A stretch of DNA of 64,000 bases from contig CAWGQC010000010.1 of assembly GCA_963824645.1 (NCBI GenBank), forward strand, positions 310,001 through 374,000. Direction: 5' to 3'. The notes under the pieces are model-generated. The model searched no databases, was not told the DNA's origin, and was given only the letters and a program-made list of their open reading frames with translations. Positions 55,228 through 64,000 of the stretch are shown here, piece after piece. Positions within the stretch are counted from its first letter, which is position 1. Every line of letters begins with the position of its first letter. The translations under genes were made by a program, and so were the position numbers. This DNA is from Bog-756 sp963824645. GTDB lineage: Bacteria; Actinomycetota; Acidimicrobiia; Acidimicrobiales; RAAP-2.

Positions 55228-55719
55228 ATGGCTTTCCGAGGGAAGTTCGGTCGACTCGCAGTGGTTCCGGTGTGGGCTCTGGTGCTGGTTGGCACCGTGG
55301 CCGGATCGGGTGGGGTGGCGGTGGCCGGCACGCACATCCCGGGTACACAGTCGGGTGGTGCTGCGACGAAGGTCCCCGGTGAGCGGGTGATCGTCGTGCT
55401 GAAGGATCAGCTCGCCGCCACCCCCGACACCCGAGCGGCCGGCGCCGCCCGCCGGTCGGCCGCCGGTACGGCCGAAGCGGGTGTCGTCGGCCGGCTGACG
55501 GCGGCCAAGGCCACACGGGTCCACCAGTTCACCCTCCTCGACGCTGTGTCGGCCACCGTCGGTTCCGCCGAAGCCCGCCAGCTGGCCTCCGATCCGGAGG
55601 TGGCCGAAGTGGTTCCCGACGCCACGGTGCGGATGGCGGACTCTCCCACCATTCGGACCACGGCCGCCACTACTTCCGCCCACAGGACACCGGTGCGGCC
55701 GGCCAACCCACTACCGTGA
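55228..55719 (+). pseudogene. subtilase-like gene, N-terminal part: signal peptide and inhibitor-I9-like prodomain
   Basis: The ATG at 55228 opens a signal peptide (VVPVWALVLVGTVAGSGG) and a prodomain of the inhibitor-I9 type (GERVIVVLKDQLA, LDAVSATVGSAEARQLASDPEVAEVVPDA) as in S8 subtilases. The text then jumps within a few codons to sequence that belongs, in another frame, to the C-terminal region (HYFRPQDTG). The whole Asp-His-Ser catalytic domain is missing, so this is probably a deletion derivative. The stop overlaps the GTG of the second part (GTGA). Confidence 0.65.
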
Positions 55720-56396
55720 ACGTCTCGGTGGCCAACGCCGGATCGACGAGCGAGCAGTTCTTCGCCGATGCGAGGACCGATTCCCAGGTCACCATTCCAC
55801 TAACGGCGGAGAACCACGCCTCTGACACCTTGCCCGATACAACCCTCGACGCACCCGAGTACCTCGTGCCCCCGGGGACCACAGCGCTCACGGCATCGGT
55901 CACCTCGCCAGCGCCGGTCACGACAGCGGCGTTGTGGGCCTTCGGGGATCCGAGCGTGGGATCGGGGGGAGCGCCGTCGGACGACCCGTCGGTGACACTG
56001 TCGGCACCATTCATCGTGCCTGGCACGTGGATCGTTCCCACCGCCCTCGGCGGGCCGTTCGGGCGCGCCGCCCCGGCCCCGGTCACCATCGCGTCCGCCA
56101 TGGAGGTGACGACCCAAGGGTTCGATTCGACCATAACCTGCACGAGCGGGGATCTGTGGGCGCCGAGCACCGACCCGTCGGCGGAATTCTCTCTCGTCGA
56201 TGCGTCCCCAGGCGCCACTGCAGACCTCCCGATAACCATCGTGCCCACCGGTACGACGGGCACGATCGTGTCCGGCACCCTCTACATCGACGTGGCGACG
56301 TCGGCGGACGGCGACTACACGGACAACGGCGACTCCGGACCGGTCGCTTCGAGCAGCGAGGTGGTGGCCCTGCCATACGAGTACCGCATCGGCTGA
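55716..56396 (+). pseudogene. subtilase-like gene, C-terminal part
   Basis: 227 residues of secreted-protein-like beta domains (NVSVANAGSTSEQFFADARTD, ALTASVTSPAPVTTAALWAFGD, TATSADGDYTDNGDSGP-like tail). Homology in the same frame extends upstream of the GTG at 55716 to about 55662 (GRHYFRPQDTG), so the GTG is not a natural start. It follows the prodomain fragment with the catalytic domain deleted. A second relic of its end lies at 48155-48292. Assignment as subtilase C-terminus is from context and moderate. Confidence 0.55.
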
Positions 56397-56714
56397 CGGG
56401 AGGGGGTGCCGACCGCCGTCGGGGAAACGGGGATCCTCCCCCGTCGACGGGTTCGGTCCTTCACCGGCGAGAGAGTCGCAGCCGGGGGCCGAGAATCCAA
56501 CGCCGCTCCTCTCCGCCAGGTCGGAGCCCGCAGCCCGTTCGCAGCGGTATCGCACCGCACGTGGTGAGCTAGGCGGTATGCCGATTACGGGCCGAAACCG
56601 TCATTCTCCGTAGTCAGGGGGCAGATAAGGTCCACCACCCCTGAGTCAAGCGAATTGACGCAGACTCCTGCTACCGTGCACAGACTCGATACGGGGGTGG
56701 AGAGGCGGTCCACG
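56397..56714. other. intergenic stretch with a short GC hairpin
   Basis: A stem ACGGGG/CCCCGT with a six-base loop lies at 56427-56444 shortly after the upstream stop; no T-tract follows. Nothing else seen. Confidence 0.4.
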
Positions 56715-58016
56715 GTGCGGACAAAGATGATTTCGTTGTGCACAGCATCGATGCTCACGGCTTCGCTCTTGGGAGTGCTGGTGTCTGGTGCTCAGACTGC
56801 TGGAGCTTCACCAGCACCTTACGCCGTTGCCATAGGTGGCTGCGACGTGAACTACACCTCCGGAATGGGCCGCGCACCGGTTCCCGATAGCTATGTTTCC
56901 GTGCAGGCCTACAACCTCCCGAATAGTGCCGACGGCTTCACCACGGTTGCTCCTCCCCCCGGGTTCCCCGGCCCGATCCAAGCGGCCAACACAACCTATG
57001 AGGCCACATCGGCCAACCAGACGTTTGTCCCGATCCCCAACGGTCCATGGGACAACAGTCATATGGGCAATCCTGTAGCTGCCGGAGGTCGATTCACGGC
57101 GACAGCCTTTGTAACGTTGCCCTTCCCGGCGAAGGTGCAAGTTGCCTATGTGGCTCCGAACGGCACCACGGTGGTGCTGCCGGCCATGACTCTGAATCCA
57201 CCATCTGTCTACGCCTGTCAGGCGGGGAACAGCACGACCTCAGTAAGCACGCCACCGGGGGTCGTCCCCGCCCCAGTCGTGGACATGACTAGTACGCCGA
57301 ATCAGAAGGGTTACTGGATGGTCGGGTCCAACGGACAGATCTACTCATTCGGCAACGCGTTCAACGTTCTCAATCCGGGGTCTTATAACCCCGCCCCACC
57401 TGCGCTAAATCAGCCCATCGTTGGCATGGCCGCCACCCCCGATGGAAAGGGCTACTGGCTGGTCGCCTCCGACGGTGGCATCTTCTCTTACGGCGACGCT
57501 CACTTCTACGGCTCCACCGGGAACATAAGTCTCAACAAACCCATCGTGGGTATGGCCTCCACACCCGATGGCGGGGGCTACTGGCTGGTGGCCTCGGACG
57601 GCGGCATCTTCGCATTCGGCAACGCCCGCTTCTACGGCTCGACGGGGAACATCCGCCTCAACCAGCCAGTCGTCGGAATGGCGCCGGACGATGTAACCGG
57701 GGGCTACTGGTTGGTGGCCGCCGACGGAGGCATCTTCAGCTTTCGGGCACCGTTCCATGGGTCGACTGGGAATATCCGCCTCAACCAGCCCATCGTGGGC
57801 ATGGAAGCCCCGGCCAACGGATCCGGTTACCGGTTCGTGGCCTCGGACGGCGGGGTCTTTTGCTTCAATGAACCGTTTGCCGGCTCAACCGGGAACATCC
57901 GTCTGAATGAACCGATCGCCGGAATGTCACCCTCGGGCACGAACGGGTATTGGCTCGTCTCGAAGGACGGTGGCATCTTCAGCTTCGCCGCTCCCTTCTA
58001 TGGGAGCGTGGGCTAA
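56715..58016 (+). CDS. secreted GYWLV-repeat protein, second copy
   Basis: About 433 residues. A signal peptide (to about 30, GAQTAGASP) is followed by a beta domain of about 150 residues (YAVAIGGCDVNYTSGMG, NQTFVPIPNGPWDNSHMG). Then come six repeats with the GYWLVASDGGIF / GSTGNIRLNQPIVGMA pattern, homologous to the protein at 21089. The GTG start at 56715 has GGAGAGG 9 bases upstream; ATG 56727 is an alternative. Function unknown; likely surface or extracellular. The shared GTC-N5-GAC promoter was not found here. Confidence 0.82.
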   Translation: MRTKMISLCTASMLTASLLGVLVSGAQTAGASPAPYAVAIGGCDVNYTSGMGRAPVPDSYVSVQAYNLPNSADGFTTVAPPPGFPGPIQAANTTYEATSANQTFVPIPNGPWDNSHMGNPVAAGGRFTATAFVTLPFPAKVQVAYVAPNGTTVVLPAMTLNPPSVYACQAGNSTTSVSTPPGVVPAPVVDMTSTPNQKGYWMVGSNGQIYSFGNAFNVLNPGSYNPAPPALNQPIVGMAATPDGKGYWLVASDGGIFSYGDAHFYGSTGNISLNKPIVGMASTPDGGGYWLVASDGGIFAFGNARFYGSTGNIRLNQPVVGMAPDDVTGGYWLVAADGGIFSFRAPFHGSTGNIRLNQPIVGMEAPANGSGYRFVASDGGVFCFNEPFAGSTGNIRLNEPIAGMSPSGTNGYWLVSKDGGIFSFAAPFYGSVG

Positions 58017-58142
58017 CGCGATTACAGCGTTCACTTGGCACTCTGCAGCGGCCCGTGCCACCAGTTTGCACCGTGCCACCAGTCCGTCACAATGCAAAAC
58101 CTGAGGCTTCGCTGGCACCATTCTTGCGGCGAGTAAAGTCCG

Positions 58143-58170
58143 TTGACTTTAGGTCATACTGACATATAAT
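58143..58170 (+). promoter_or_regulatory. promoter with spacer palindrome GTCATACTGAC
   Basis: TTGACT (58143-58148), 16-base spacer, TATAAT (58165-58170). GTCA-TAC-TGAC occupies 58153-58163, the same offset as at 21015 and 48531. The predicted start lies about 98 bases before the ATG at 58275. Confidence 0.8.
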
Positions 58171-58274
58171 GGAGATCGAAGGCCTCGGATGAGCTTTTGG
58201 CAGTCCCAGGGCATGACCCGCTGAATACTCAGTTGATGAGAAAGCAAGACTGGTCGATGGATGCAAGGAGTGTC

Positions 58275-61200
58275 ATGCGTGAACGGCCGCAACCCAGGCA
58301 ACGAGCCGATGCAGTCAAGCGTCTTCTCCGGATGGCCCTGGTAATCTGCCTCTGCCTCCTCGGAGTAGGCCTGGCCGTGGTGGGGACACCCCGAGCCGCC
58401 CTGGCCGGAGGGACCTGGTCGTCCCCTACGAGCATTGCCAACGCTCCGATCGCTGCCGTCTCTTCCGCGTCTTCAACCTTCTGCGTGGCCGTCGATACCG
58501 CCGGCAACGCGATCACGGACACTGTGGGGAGTTGGGCCGCACCCATCGATGTGGACCAAAACCAGAACTTCACTTCGGTCTCGTGTCCCACGTCGTCGTT
58601 CTGTGCCGCGGTCGATGCAGAGGGTTACGCCTACACCTACCAAGGCTCGTGGTCCCACGTGCAATCAGCCATCGACCCATGGCCATTCACGTCGGTGTCC
58701 TGTGCTTCGGCTACGTTCTGCATGGCCGTCGACCAGGACGGCTACGCCTCGGTGTACAACGGCTCAGGCTGGTCGGCACCTTCACTCGTCGACTCCAGTG
58801 CCCCCAGTCACAATCCCTGGCTCATGTCGGTGTCCTGTCCGTTGCAGACGACCACATGCATCGCCGTCAGCAAGTCGGGACTGGCCTACCTCTACAACGG
58901 ATCTCAGTGGTCGGGCCCGGCGGTGGTGGACAACAGCATCAGTCTCTCATCGGTGTCGTGTCCCTCACCCTCGTTCTGCGCGGCCGTCGCCAGTAACGGC
59001 AGTTCGGTAAATGCATTCTTCGACAGCAATGGATCCTGGTACGCACTCTCGATACCCAACGCGCCCTATCCACTCGACTCGGTATCCTGCGCGTCGGCGC
59101 TTTTCTGCACGGCAGTGGACGATCACGGCGATGCGTACACCTACAACGGGACGTCGTGGTCAGCTCCGACAACCGTCAACACCGCTGACGACCTCACGTC
59201 GGTGTCGTGCCCCTCCTCGTCCTTCTGCACCACCGTCGACCACAGCGGCTACGTGTTTACTGTCGGTACAGTCGGCACAGGAGGGTCTCCCCTTACGGGT
59301 ACATGGTCGGCGCCCCCCACTAGCCTCTCCACTGTCACGCTTAGCTCGATCTCCTGTCCGTCGACGTCGTTCTGTATGGCGGTCGACGACCGTGGGGAGG
59401 CCTTCACCTTCGACGGTGCAACCTGGCGAGGGCCCAGCACCTTCGACCCGACCCGTCCGGTCACCTCGGTCTCGTGTCCCACGTCGTCGTTCTGTGCCGC
59501 GGTCGATGCAGAAGGCTACGCCTACACCTACCAAGGCTCGTGGTCCCACGTGCAATCAGCCATCGACCCATGGCCATTCACCTCGGTGTCCTGTGCGTCG
59601 GCCACGTTCTGCATGGCCGTCGACCAAGACGGCTACGCCTCGACCTACAACGGCTCGGGCTGGACGGCACCTTCACTCGTCGACTCCAATGCCCCCAGTC
59701 ACAATCCCTGGCTCATGTCGGTGTCCTGTCCGTTGCAGACAACCACGTGCACCGCCGTGAGCAAGTCGGGGTTGGCGTACACGTACGGCGATTCAACATG
59801 GTCGGGACCGACGGTAGTGGACAACAGCATCAGCCTCACTTCGGTGTCGTGTCCCACGACGTCCTACTGCGCGGCGGTGACCGCGACTGGCAACGCGTTC
59901 GCCGAAACAAACGGATCGTGGTCGGCCCTCGAGCTTCCCGGTGTATCCATCACGTTCAACTCGGTGTCCTGTGCATCGTCCTCGTTCTGTATGGCGGTCA
60001 ACGGTGCCGGGGATGCTGTCACCTATGACGGAACGGCATGGTCGGCTCCGACACCGGTGGACGAGCCCGACGCCCTCACCGCGGTGTCATGTTCCACGTC
60101 GTCGGCCTGTGTCGCGGGAGACTCCCTGGGGAACGTCTTCACCTTCGGGACGCCGGCATCCACAAGCGGCTCGGGTGGTTCCGCGGGAAGCGGAACCGGG
60201 GGTGGTTCCTGGTACGGCTGCGCCTGCGGTGAGACGACGTACCGCACCGGGGGCGGAGGCTCTGGCGGGGGAGGAGGCACCGTGGGGAGCGAGGGATTTT
60301 TCCCGCCCGACCTGTTCCCACCCATTCCGTGCTCGACGAACTGCTTCTACTCGCCCCCGAGCGCACCACCCCAGCTGTGGGCGACGCCTGGCTTTACCAT
60401 CGCCAAGGTGAGTTGGAGCCCCCCGGCAAGCACCGGGAACTCGACCATCGCGAACTATACGGTGACCTCGTCACCCGGTGGCCAGACATGTACATGGACG
60501 TCGGGGCCCCTCGACTGCACGGTGTCAGGTCTGACCGACGGAGTGGACTACACCTTTTCGGTCGCGGCCAGCAACGGCGTCGGCACCAGCTCGGCGTCGA
60601 GTGCATCAAACACCGTCGTTCCCCAGATCACCCCGCCTGATCCTCCGACCGGGTTGACCGTCGTGAACGGAAACGGTGACGCCGAGGTCTCGTGGAACGC
60701 TCCCGCTTCGAACGGAGGCTCTGTCGTCACCGGGTATACCGTCACCGCCTCGCCCGGGCGGCAGACCTGCTCTTGGACCTGGACGTCCGGCCCGCTCGAC
60801 TGCACCGTGTCCGGCCTCACGGACGGAGTCGTCTACACCTTCTCGGTCGTCGCAACCAATACCGTCGGCACAGGCCTTCCCTCACAGCCAGCGTCGTTCA
60901 CGGGCGTGCTCGGCTCGCCCGACCAATGGTCCGACCTGGGCCATCCGGAAGGGATGAACGCGGTGTCGTGCGTTTCGTCATCGTTCTGTATGGAAGGAGA
61001 TGCGGATGGAGGCGTATCCACCTACGACGGGTCCGGATGGTCTGATCCGACGATCGTCGACACCGACGGTGGACCGTTCGGATTCCAGTCAGTGTCGTGC
61101 CCCTCGGTCGACTTCTGCATGGCAGTCGACGAAAACGGCAACGCCTTCGAGTACAGCGACGGATCATGGTCTGGTCCCGTCACCTTGACAGCCGGCGATC

Positions 61201-62639
61201 TGTTGAACTCGGTGTCGTGCGCGTCTGTGGGGTTCTGCGTGGCCGTCGATGCCGGTGGCAACGCATTCACCTACACCGGAACGGGGTGGTCCGGACCCGA
61301 ATCCGTCGATCCTGGCCAGGACCTTCCCGCCGTCTCGTGCCCGTCATCAACATTCTGCGCCGCCGTGGGAGAGACCGTGAGCCAAAGCGGTGACAGTGAC
61401 GGTACCGTGCTCGTGTTCAACGGGAGCTCGTGGTCGGCGCCCGGCGCCATCGGACCGTCGACTCAGACGTTGACGACTGTGTCATGCACGTCGGCAACGT
61501 TCTGCGTCGCTGCTGGAGATGAGAACGCCAACAACGGCGAGAACACTATGGCCGTCACGTACGACGGCACCGAATGGTCGGCACCTACACTCATCGACAG
61601 TTCGGAATTCAGCATGTCAGTGTCGTGCACCTCGCCGACCTTTTGTGTCGCCGTGGGATTCTACGGGACGTCAGTCGAGTTCAACGGTTCGTCGTGGTCC
61701 CCTCCGGTACCCCTGCTGACGGACTCTGTTTTCTCGGTGTCCTGTGCTTCCCAGGCATTCTGTATGGCCGTGAGCACTACGGAGAGCGAATGCGCATTCT
61801 CGGATTCCATCTCGCCTCCGCCGCCTCCCACGGGAGTCTCCGCCACTCCCGGTGACGGCCAGGCGACAGTTTCGTGGAGCGCGCCGACGTCGGACGGAGG
61901 GGCACCGATCATCGGCTATACAGTGACCGCGACACCGGGTGGCCAGACCTGCTCCTGGAGTTCCGGGCCGCTCAGCTGTACAGTGCCCGGCCTCACGGAT
62001 GGGGTTGCGTATACGTTTGCCGGCACAGCCGCCAGCAGCGTCGGCACCGGCAGCCCATCGGCAGCGTCCAATTCCGTGATCCCGTTTTCCCCTGAGCCTC
62101 CCGCCATCACGTCGGCCGGCAACACTACGTTCACCGCGGGAGTGGCCGGGTCTTTCACGATGACTGCCACAGGGGGACCCGCACCGACATTTTCGGAAGA
62201 GGGTTCGCTCGACGGCCTCAGCCTCAACAGCATCACCGGCGTGCTGTCCGGAGTGCCGACTGCCGTCGGGTCGTTCCCGATCACTGTCACGGCGAGCAAC
62301 GGGGTCGGTTCACCGGCCACCCAGGACTTCACCCTCGACGTATTCGGGATCACAACCACGTCCCTTCCTGGGGGAAGTGTGTATTCCAAATCCAACAAGG
62401 CCAATTACTCCGCGACTCTCACGGCCGGCGCGGGCAACGCCCCCTACAAATGGTCTCGCGCCCCCGGTTCAAGCCCACTTCCCCCGGGCCTGAAGCTCAG
62501 CTCCAAGGGAGTCATCTCCGGCAAGGCCAAGACGGCGGGGACCTACAACTTCACCGTCCAGGTCGTGGATACGAAGACGAAGACCAAGCCGCCGACGCAG
62601 AACAAGGCGACGGCGACACTGTCGATCACAATAGGGTAG
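58275..62639 (+). CDS. giant secreted protein with 21 Cys-paired repeats, FnIII and Ig-like domains
   Basis: 1454 residues. The ATG at 58275 has AAGGAG 4 bases upstream; earlier in-frame starts are rejected. A signal peptide (to about 44, RAALAGG) precedes 14 repeats of about 42 residues built on TSVSCPSSSFCAAVD with two cysteines each (about 45-625). A Gly/Ser-rich linker (630-672), two FnIII domains (about 703-880), seven more repeats (885-1170), a third FnIII (about 1185) and two Ig-like domains (about 1275-1454) follow. Likely beta-propeller blades locked by disulfides. Role unknown; extracellular binding is plausible. Confidence 0.88.
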   Translation: MRERPQPRQRADAVKRLLRMALVICLCLLGVGLAVVGTPRAALAGGTWSSPTSIANAPIAAVSSASSTFCVAVDTAGNAITDTVGSWAAPIDVDQNQNFTSVSCPTSSFCAAVDAEGYAYTYQGSWSHVQSAIDPWPFTSVSCASATFCMAVDQDGYASVYNGSGWSAPSLVDSSAPSHNPWLMSVSCPLQTTTCIAVSKSGLAYLYNGSQWSGPAVVDNSISLSSVSCPSPSFCAAVASNGSSVNAFFDSNGSWYALSIPNAPYPLDSVSCASALFCTAVDDHGDAYTYNGTSWSAPTTVNTADDLTSVSCPSSSFCTTVDHSGYVFTVGTVGTGGSPLTGTWSAPPTSLSTVTLSSISCPSTSFCMAVDDRGEAFTFDGATWRGPSTFDPTRPVTSVSCPTSSFCAAVDAEGYAYTYQGSWSHVQSAIDPWPFTSVSCASATFCMAVDQDGYASTYNGSGWTAPSLVDSNAPSHNPWLMSVSCPLQTTTCTAVSKSGLAYTYGDSTWSGPTVVDNSISLTSVSCPTTSYCAAVTATGNAFAETNGSWSALELPGVSITFNSVSCASSSFCMAVNGAGDAVTYDGTAWSAPTPVDEPDALTAVSCSTSSACVAGDSLGNVFTFGTPASTSGSGGSAGSGTGGGSWYGCACGETTYRTGGGGSGGGGGTVGSEGFFPPDLFPPIPCSTNCFYSPPSAPPQLWATPGFTIAKVSWSPPASTGNSTIANYTVTSSPGGQTCTWTSGPLDCTVSGLTDGVDYTFSVAASNGVGTSSASSASNTVVPQITPPDPPTGLTVVNGNGDAEVSWNAPASNGGSVVTGYTVTASPGRQTCSWTWTSGPLDCTVSGLTDGVVYTFSVVATNTVGTGLPSQPASFTGVLGSPDQWSDLGHPEGMNAVSCVSSSFCMEGDADGGVSTYDGSGWSDPTIVDTDGGPFGFQSVSCPSVDFCMAVDENGNAFEYSDGSWSGPVTLTAGDLLNSVSCASVGFCVAVDAGGNAFTYTGTGWSGPESVDPGQDLPAVSCPSSTFCAAVGETVSQSGDSDGTVLVFNGSSWSAPGAIGPSTQTLTTVSCTSATFCVAAGDENANNGENTMAVTYDGTEWSAPTLIDSSEFSMSVSCTSPTFCVAVGFYGTSVEFNGSSWSPPVPLLTDSVFSVSCASQAFCMAVSTTESECAFSDSISPPPPPTGVSATPGDGQATVSWSAPTSDGGAPIIGYTVTATPGGQTCSWSSGPLSCTVPGLTDGVAYTFAGTAASSVGTGSPSAASNSVIPFSPEPPAITSAGNTTFTAGVAGSFTMTATGGPAPTFSEEGSLDGLSLNSITGVLSGVPTAVGSFPITVTASNGVGSPATQDFTLDVFGITTTSLPGGSVYSKSNKANYSATLTAGAGNAPYKWSRAPGSSPLPPGLKLSSKGVISGKAKTAGTYNFTVQVVDTKTKTKPPTQNKATATLSITIG
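58575..59856 (+). repeat. internal direct duplication, ~390 bp copies 891 bp apart
   Basis: 58575-58965 and 59466-59856 align without gaps at an offset of 891 bases (297 codons), with the first 300 bases nearly identical. The offset equals seven of the protein's repeats: repeats 2-5 match repeats 9-12. Confidence 0.88.
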
Positions 62640-62696
62640 GCGCTCGTTTCCCGGGTCTTGCGGATTCAGACGAGTAGTGAGTTAGTAGGTGAACCA

Positions 62697-64000
62697 ATGA
62701 CCGAGATTTTGAAAGAGGGGTATCACTGCATGGGAATCGATATGCGAGCACGGCAGAAGGGATCGTCCATCTTGACGCGGTGCACTTCCACAACTGTCGT
62801 TGGTCTCCTCCTTCTTCTGGCAGTCGTCGTGATTCCGCCATCTTTGGCAGGAGCGCAGGGATCCAACGGCCCGTTTGCCTATATTGTCACCGCTACCGGC
62901 AAGGTCAGCGAAATTGATCTGGGGAGCGGGTCGGTGATCGGATCCGTCGCTGTGAATCAAGTCGGCTTACGCGGTCTCGCCATCACACCAAACGGCGCGA
63001 CCGCCTATGTGGCGAACTATACCGACAACACGGTGACCCCCATCAACACAGCAACCAACAAGGCTGGCACGCCTATCACGGTTGGGGATATTGCCGAAGG
63101 CATCGCCATCAGCCCTGATGGGACGACGGCCTATGTCGTCAATGAGGGCAGCAATTCCGTGACACCGATCGACACCGCCAGCAACACGGCGGGAACTCCG
63201 ATACCGGTGGGCAGCAGTCCCGCCGCTATCGCCATTACGCCCGACGGAGCTACTGCCTACGTCGCCAATGAGGGCAACGATACGGTGACACCGATCGACA
63301 CCGTCACCAACACGGCGGGAACTCCGATACCGGTGGGCAACGGTCCGACTGCTATCGCCATTGCACCCAACGGTGCCACCGCCTATGTCGTAAACGAGGG
63401 CGGCAATAGTGTCACGCCCATCAACACGGCCAGTAACACGACGGGAGCACCGATTACCGTGGGTGGTGAACCGATCGAGATCGCCATTACTCCTGACGGA
63501 ACCACTGCCTATGTCACTGACTACGCTTCCACCACGGTAACTCCGGTTGACCTCACAACCGGTGCTCCCGAGTCGCCGATCAGCGTGGGATCCTCCATGT
63601 TCGGCCCGGATGGGGTTGCTGTAACACCGGACGGTTCCACCGCTTATGTCACCTACGTAAACAGCAACGCGGTAGTCCCCATCGATACGGCCACCAACAC
63701 GGCGGGTGTCCCGATCAGCCTGGGCTCCATTCCCTACGCCACTGCTATCGCAATCGTGCCCGACCAGGGGCCGGCGGCTTCGCTGTCGGCAACAACCGCG
63801 GGGTCGACCACCACCTTTGACGCCGCGGGTTCGGTGGCGGACTCGTCGCCCATCTCCTCCTACGCTTGGAACTTCGGGGACGGCCAGACGGCCACTACCT
63901 CGATCCCGACCACAACCCACACCTATGCCAGCGGGGGGACCTACACAGCTACCGTGACCGAGACCGACGCCGCTGGCACCTCGACCACCCAGGTCTTCAC
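62697..64000 (+). CDS. secreted YVTN propeller/PKD protein, third paralog (cut by window edge)
   Basis: An open frame runs from the ATG at 62697 off the right edge (434 codons seen). A signal peptide (to about 60, PPSLAGAQG) is followed by a YVTN propeller from residue about 65 (LAITPNGATAYVANYTDNTVTPINTATN and seven more such units) and a PKD domain (about 355-435; YAWNFGDGQTATT). Unlike the 837- and 1664-residue paralogs it lacks the N-terminal domain before the propeller. The start could also be ATG 62730, which has GAGGGG upstream. Base composition is less GC-rich than neighbours. Confidence 0.82.
   Translation, partial: MTEILKEGYHCMGIDMRARQKGSSILTRCTSTTVVGLLLLLAVVVIPPSLAGAQGSNGPFAYIVTATGKVSEIDLGSGSVIGSVAVNQVGLRGLAITPNGATAYVANYTDNTVTPINTATNKAGTPITVGDIAEGIAISPDGTTAYVVNEGSNSVTPIDTASNTAGTPIPVGSSPAAIAITPDGATAYVANEGNDTVTPIDTVTNTAGTPIPVGNGPTAIAIAPNGATAYVVNEGGNSVTPINTASNTTGAPITVGGEPIEIAITPDGTTAYVTDYASTTVTPVDLTTGAPESPISVGSSMFGPDGVAVTPDGSTAYVTYVNSNAVVPIDTATNTAGVPISLGSIPYATAIAIVPDQGPAASLSATTAGSTTTFDAAGSVADSSPISSYAWNFGDGQTATTSIPTTTHTYASGGTYTATVTETDAAGTSTTQVF

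Noticed and set aside
56427..56444. GC stem after the subtilase relic as a terminator
   Set aside because: Only six base pairs and no T-tract; noted in the gap entry but not called.
62967..63920. Minus-strand long frame opposite the right-edge YVTN gene
   Set aside because: The plus strand encodes a clear signal peptide, propeller and PKD domain; the reverse frame is a repeat shadow.

Overview
The window looks like a high-GC actinobacterial chromosome, most likely an acidophilic or soil relative of the class Acidimicrobiia. The assignment is an inference. It rests on the high GC, GTG starts, a DtxR/IdeR-type iron box, CaiB-type catabolism, and many secreted proteins built from GYWLV-type repeats, YVTN propellers plus PKD domains, and IPT/TIG domains. 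Secreted G1 (glutamic) and S53 (sedolisin) peptidases, families that act at low pH, point to an acidic exterior. No rRNA, tRNA, CRISPR array, transposase or phage gene was seen.

Layout. 1-4990: a Tat-signal protein cut by the left edge, a small protein, a cupin enzyme, a NERD nuclease-like protein, an aldo/keto reductase, and an iron-storage operon (unknown protein, BFD-type ferredoxin, bacterioferritin) behind overlapping iron boxes. 5049-12359: a five-gene minus-strand operon (VOC enzyme, carboxymuconolactone decarboxylase-like protein, HMG-CoA-lyase-like enzyme, a frameshifted protein, a phosphotransferase), a divergent CaiB CoA transferase and an ABC solute-binding lipoprotein. Together these suggest uptake and CoA-dependent catabolism of an unknown organic acid. 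12666-20820: a diguanylate cyclase, a sialidase-like gene with an in-frame stop, a cyclase-family hydrolase, a secreted lipase, a two-domain VOC protein, a badly frameshifted Ig-domain gene and an NTF2-like protein. 21005-27584: a GYWLV-repeat secreted protein, a small frameshifted gene, an ATP-dependent DNA ligase, a winged-helix regulator divergent from a membrane protein, a zinc alcohol dehydrogenase and a P450.

27675-38118: an ECF sigma factor, an overlapping one-pass glycine-rich membrane protein (probable anti-sigma) and a secreted G1 peptidase form one operon. They are followed by a P-loop protein, an ABC exporter, an S53 peptidase lipoprotein, an SGNH hydrolase and a secreted phosphoesterase. 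38392-45391: a secreted kelch-type protein, then a four-gene operon (unknown protein, FAD oxidoreductase, unknown protein, polyprenyl synthase) that looks like an undescribed isoprenoid pathway. 45488-64000: a block of very large secreted proteins (837, 1664, 453, about 1454 and at least 434 residues) interspersed with decayed relics of a subtilase-like gene.

The most notable signals are four. (1) A shared promoter, TTGACT-N16-TATAAT, has a GTC-N5-GAC palindrome at the same spacer position before three secreted-protein genes, one of them apparently leaderless. (2) The four-gene FAD/polyprenyl synthase operon. (3) The sigma/anti-sigma/G1-peptidase operon. (4) A secreted protein with 21 cysteine-paired repeats arranged 14+7 carries an 891-bp (seven-repeat) internal duplication. 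Several genes carry single-base deletions or stops, which are either decay or homopolymer errors.
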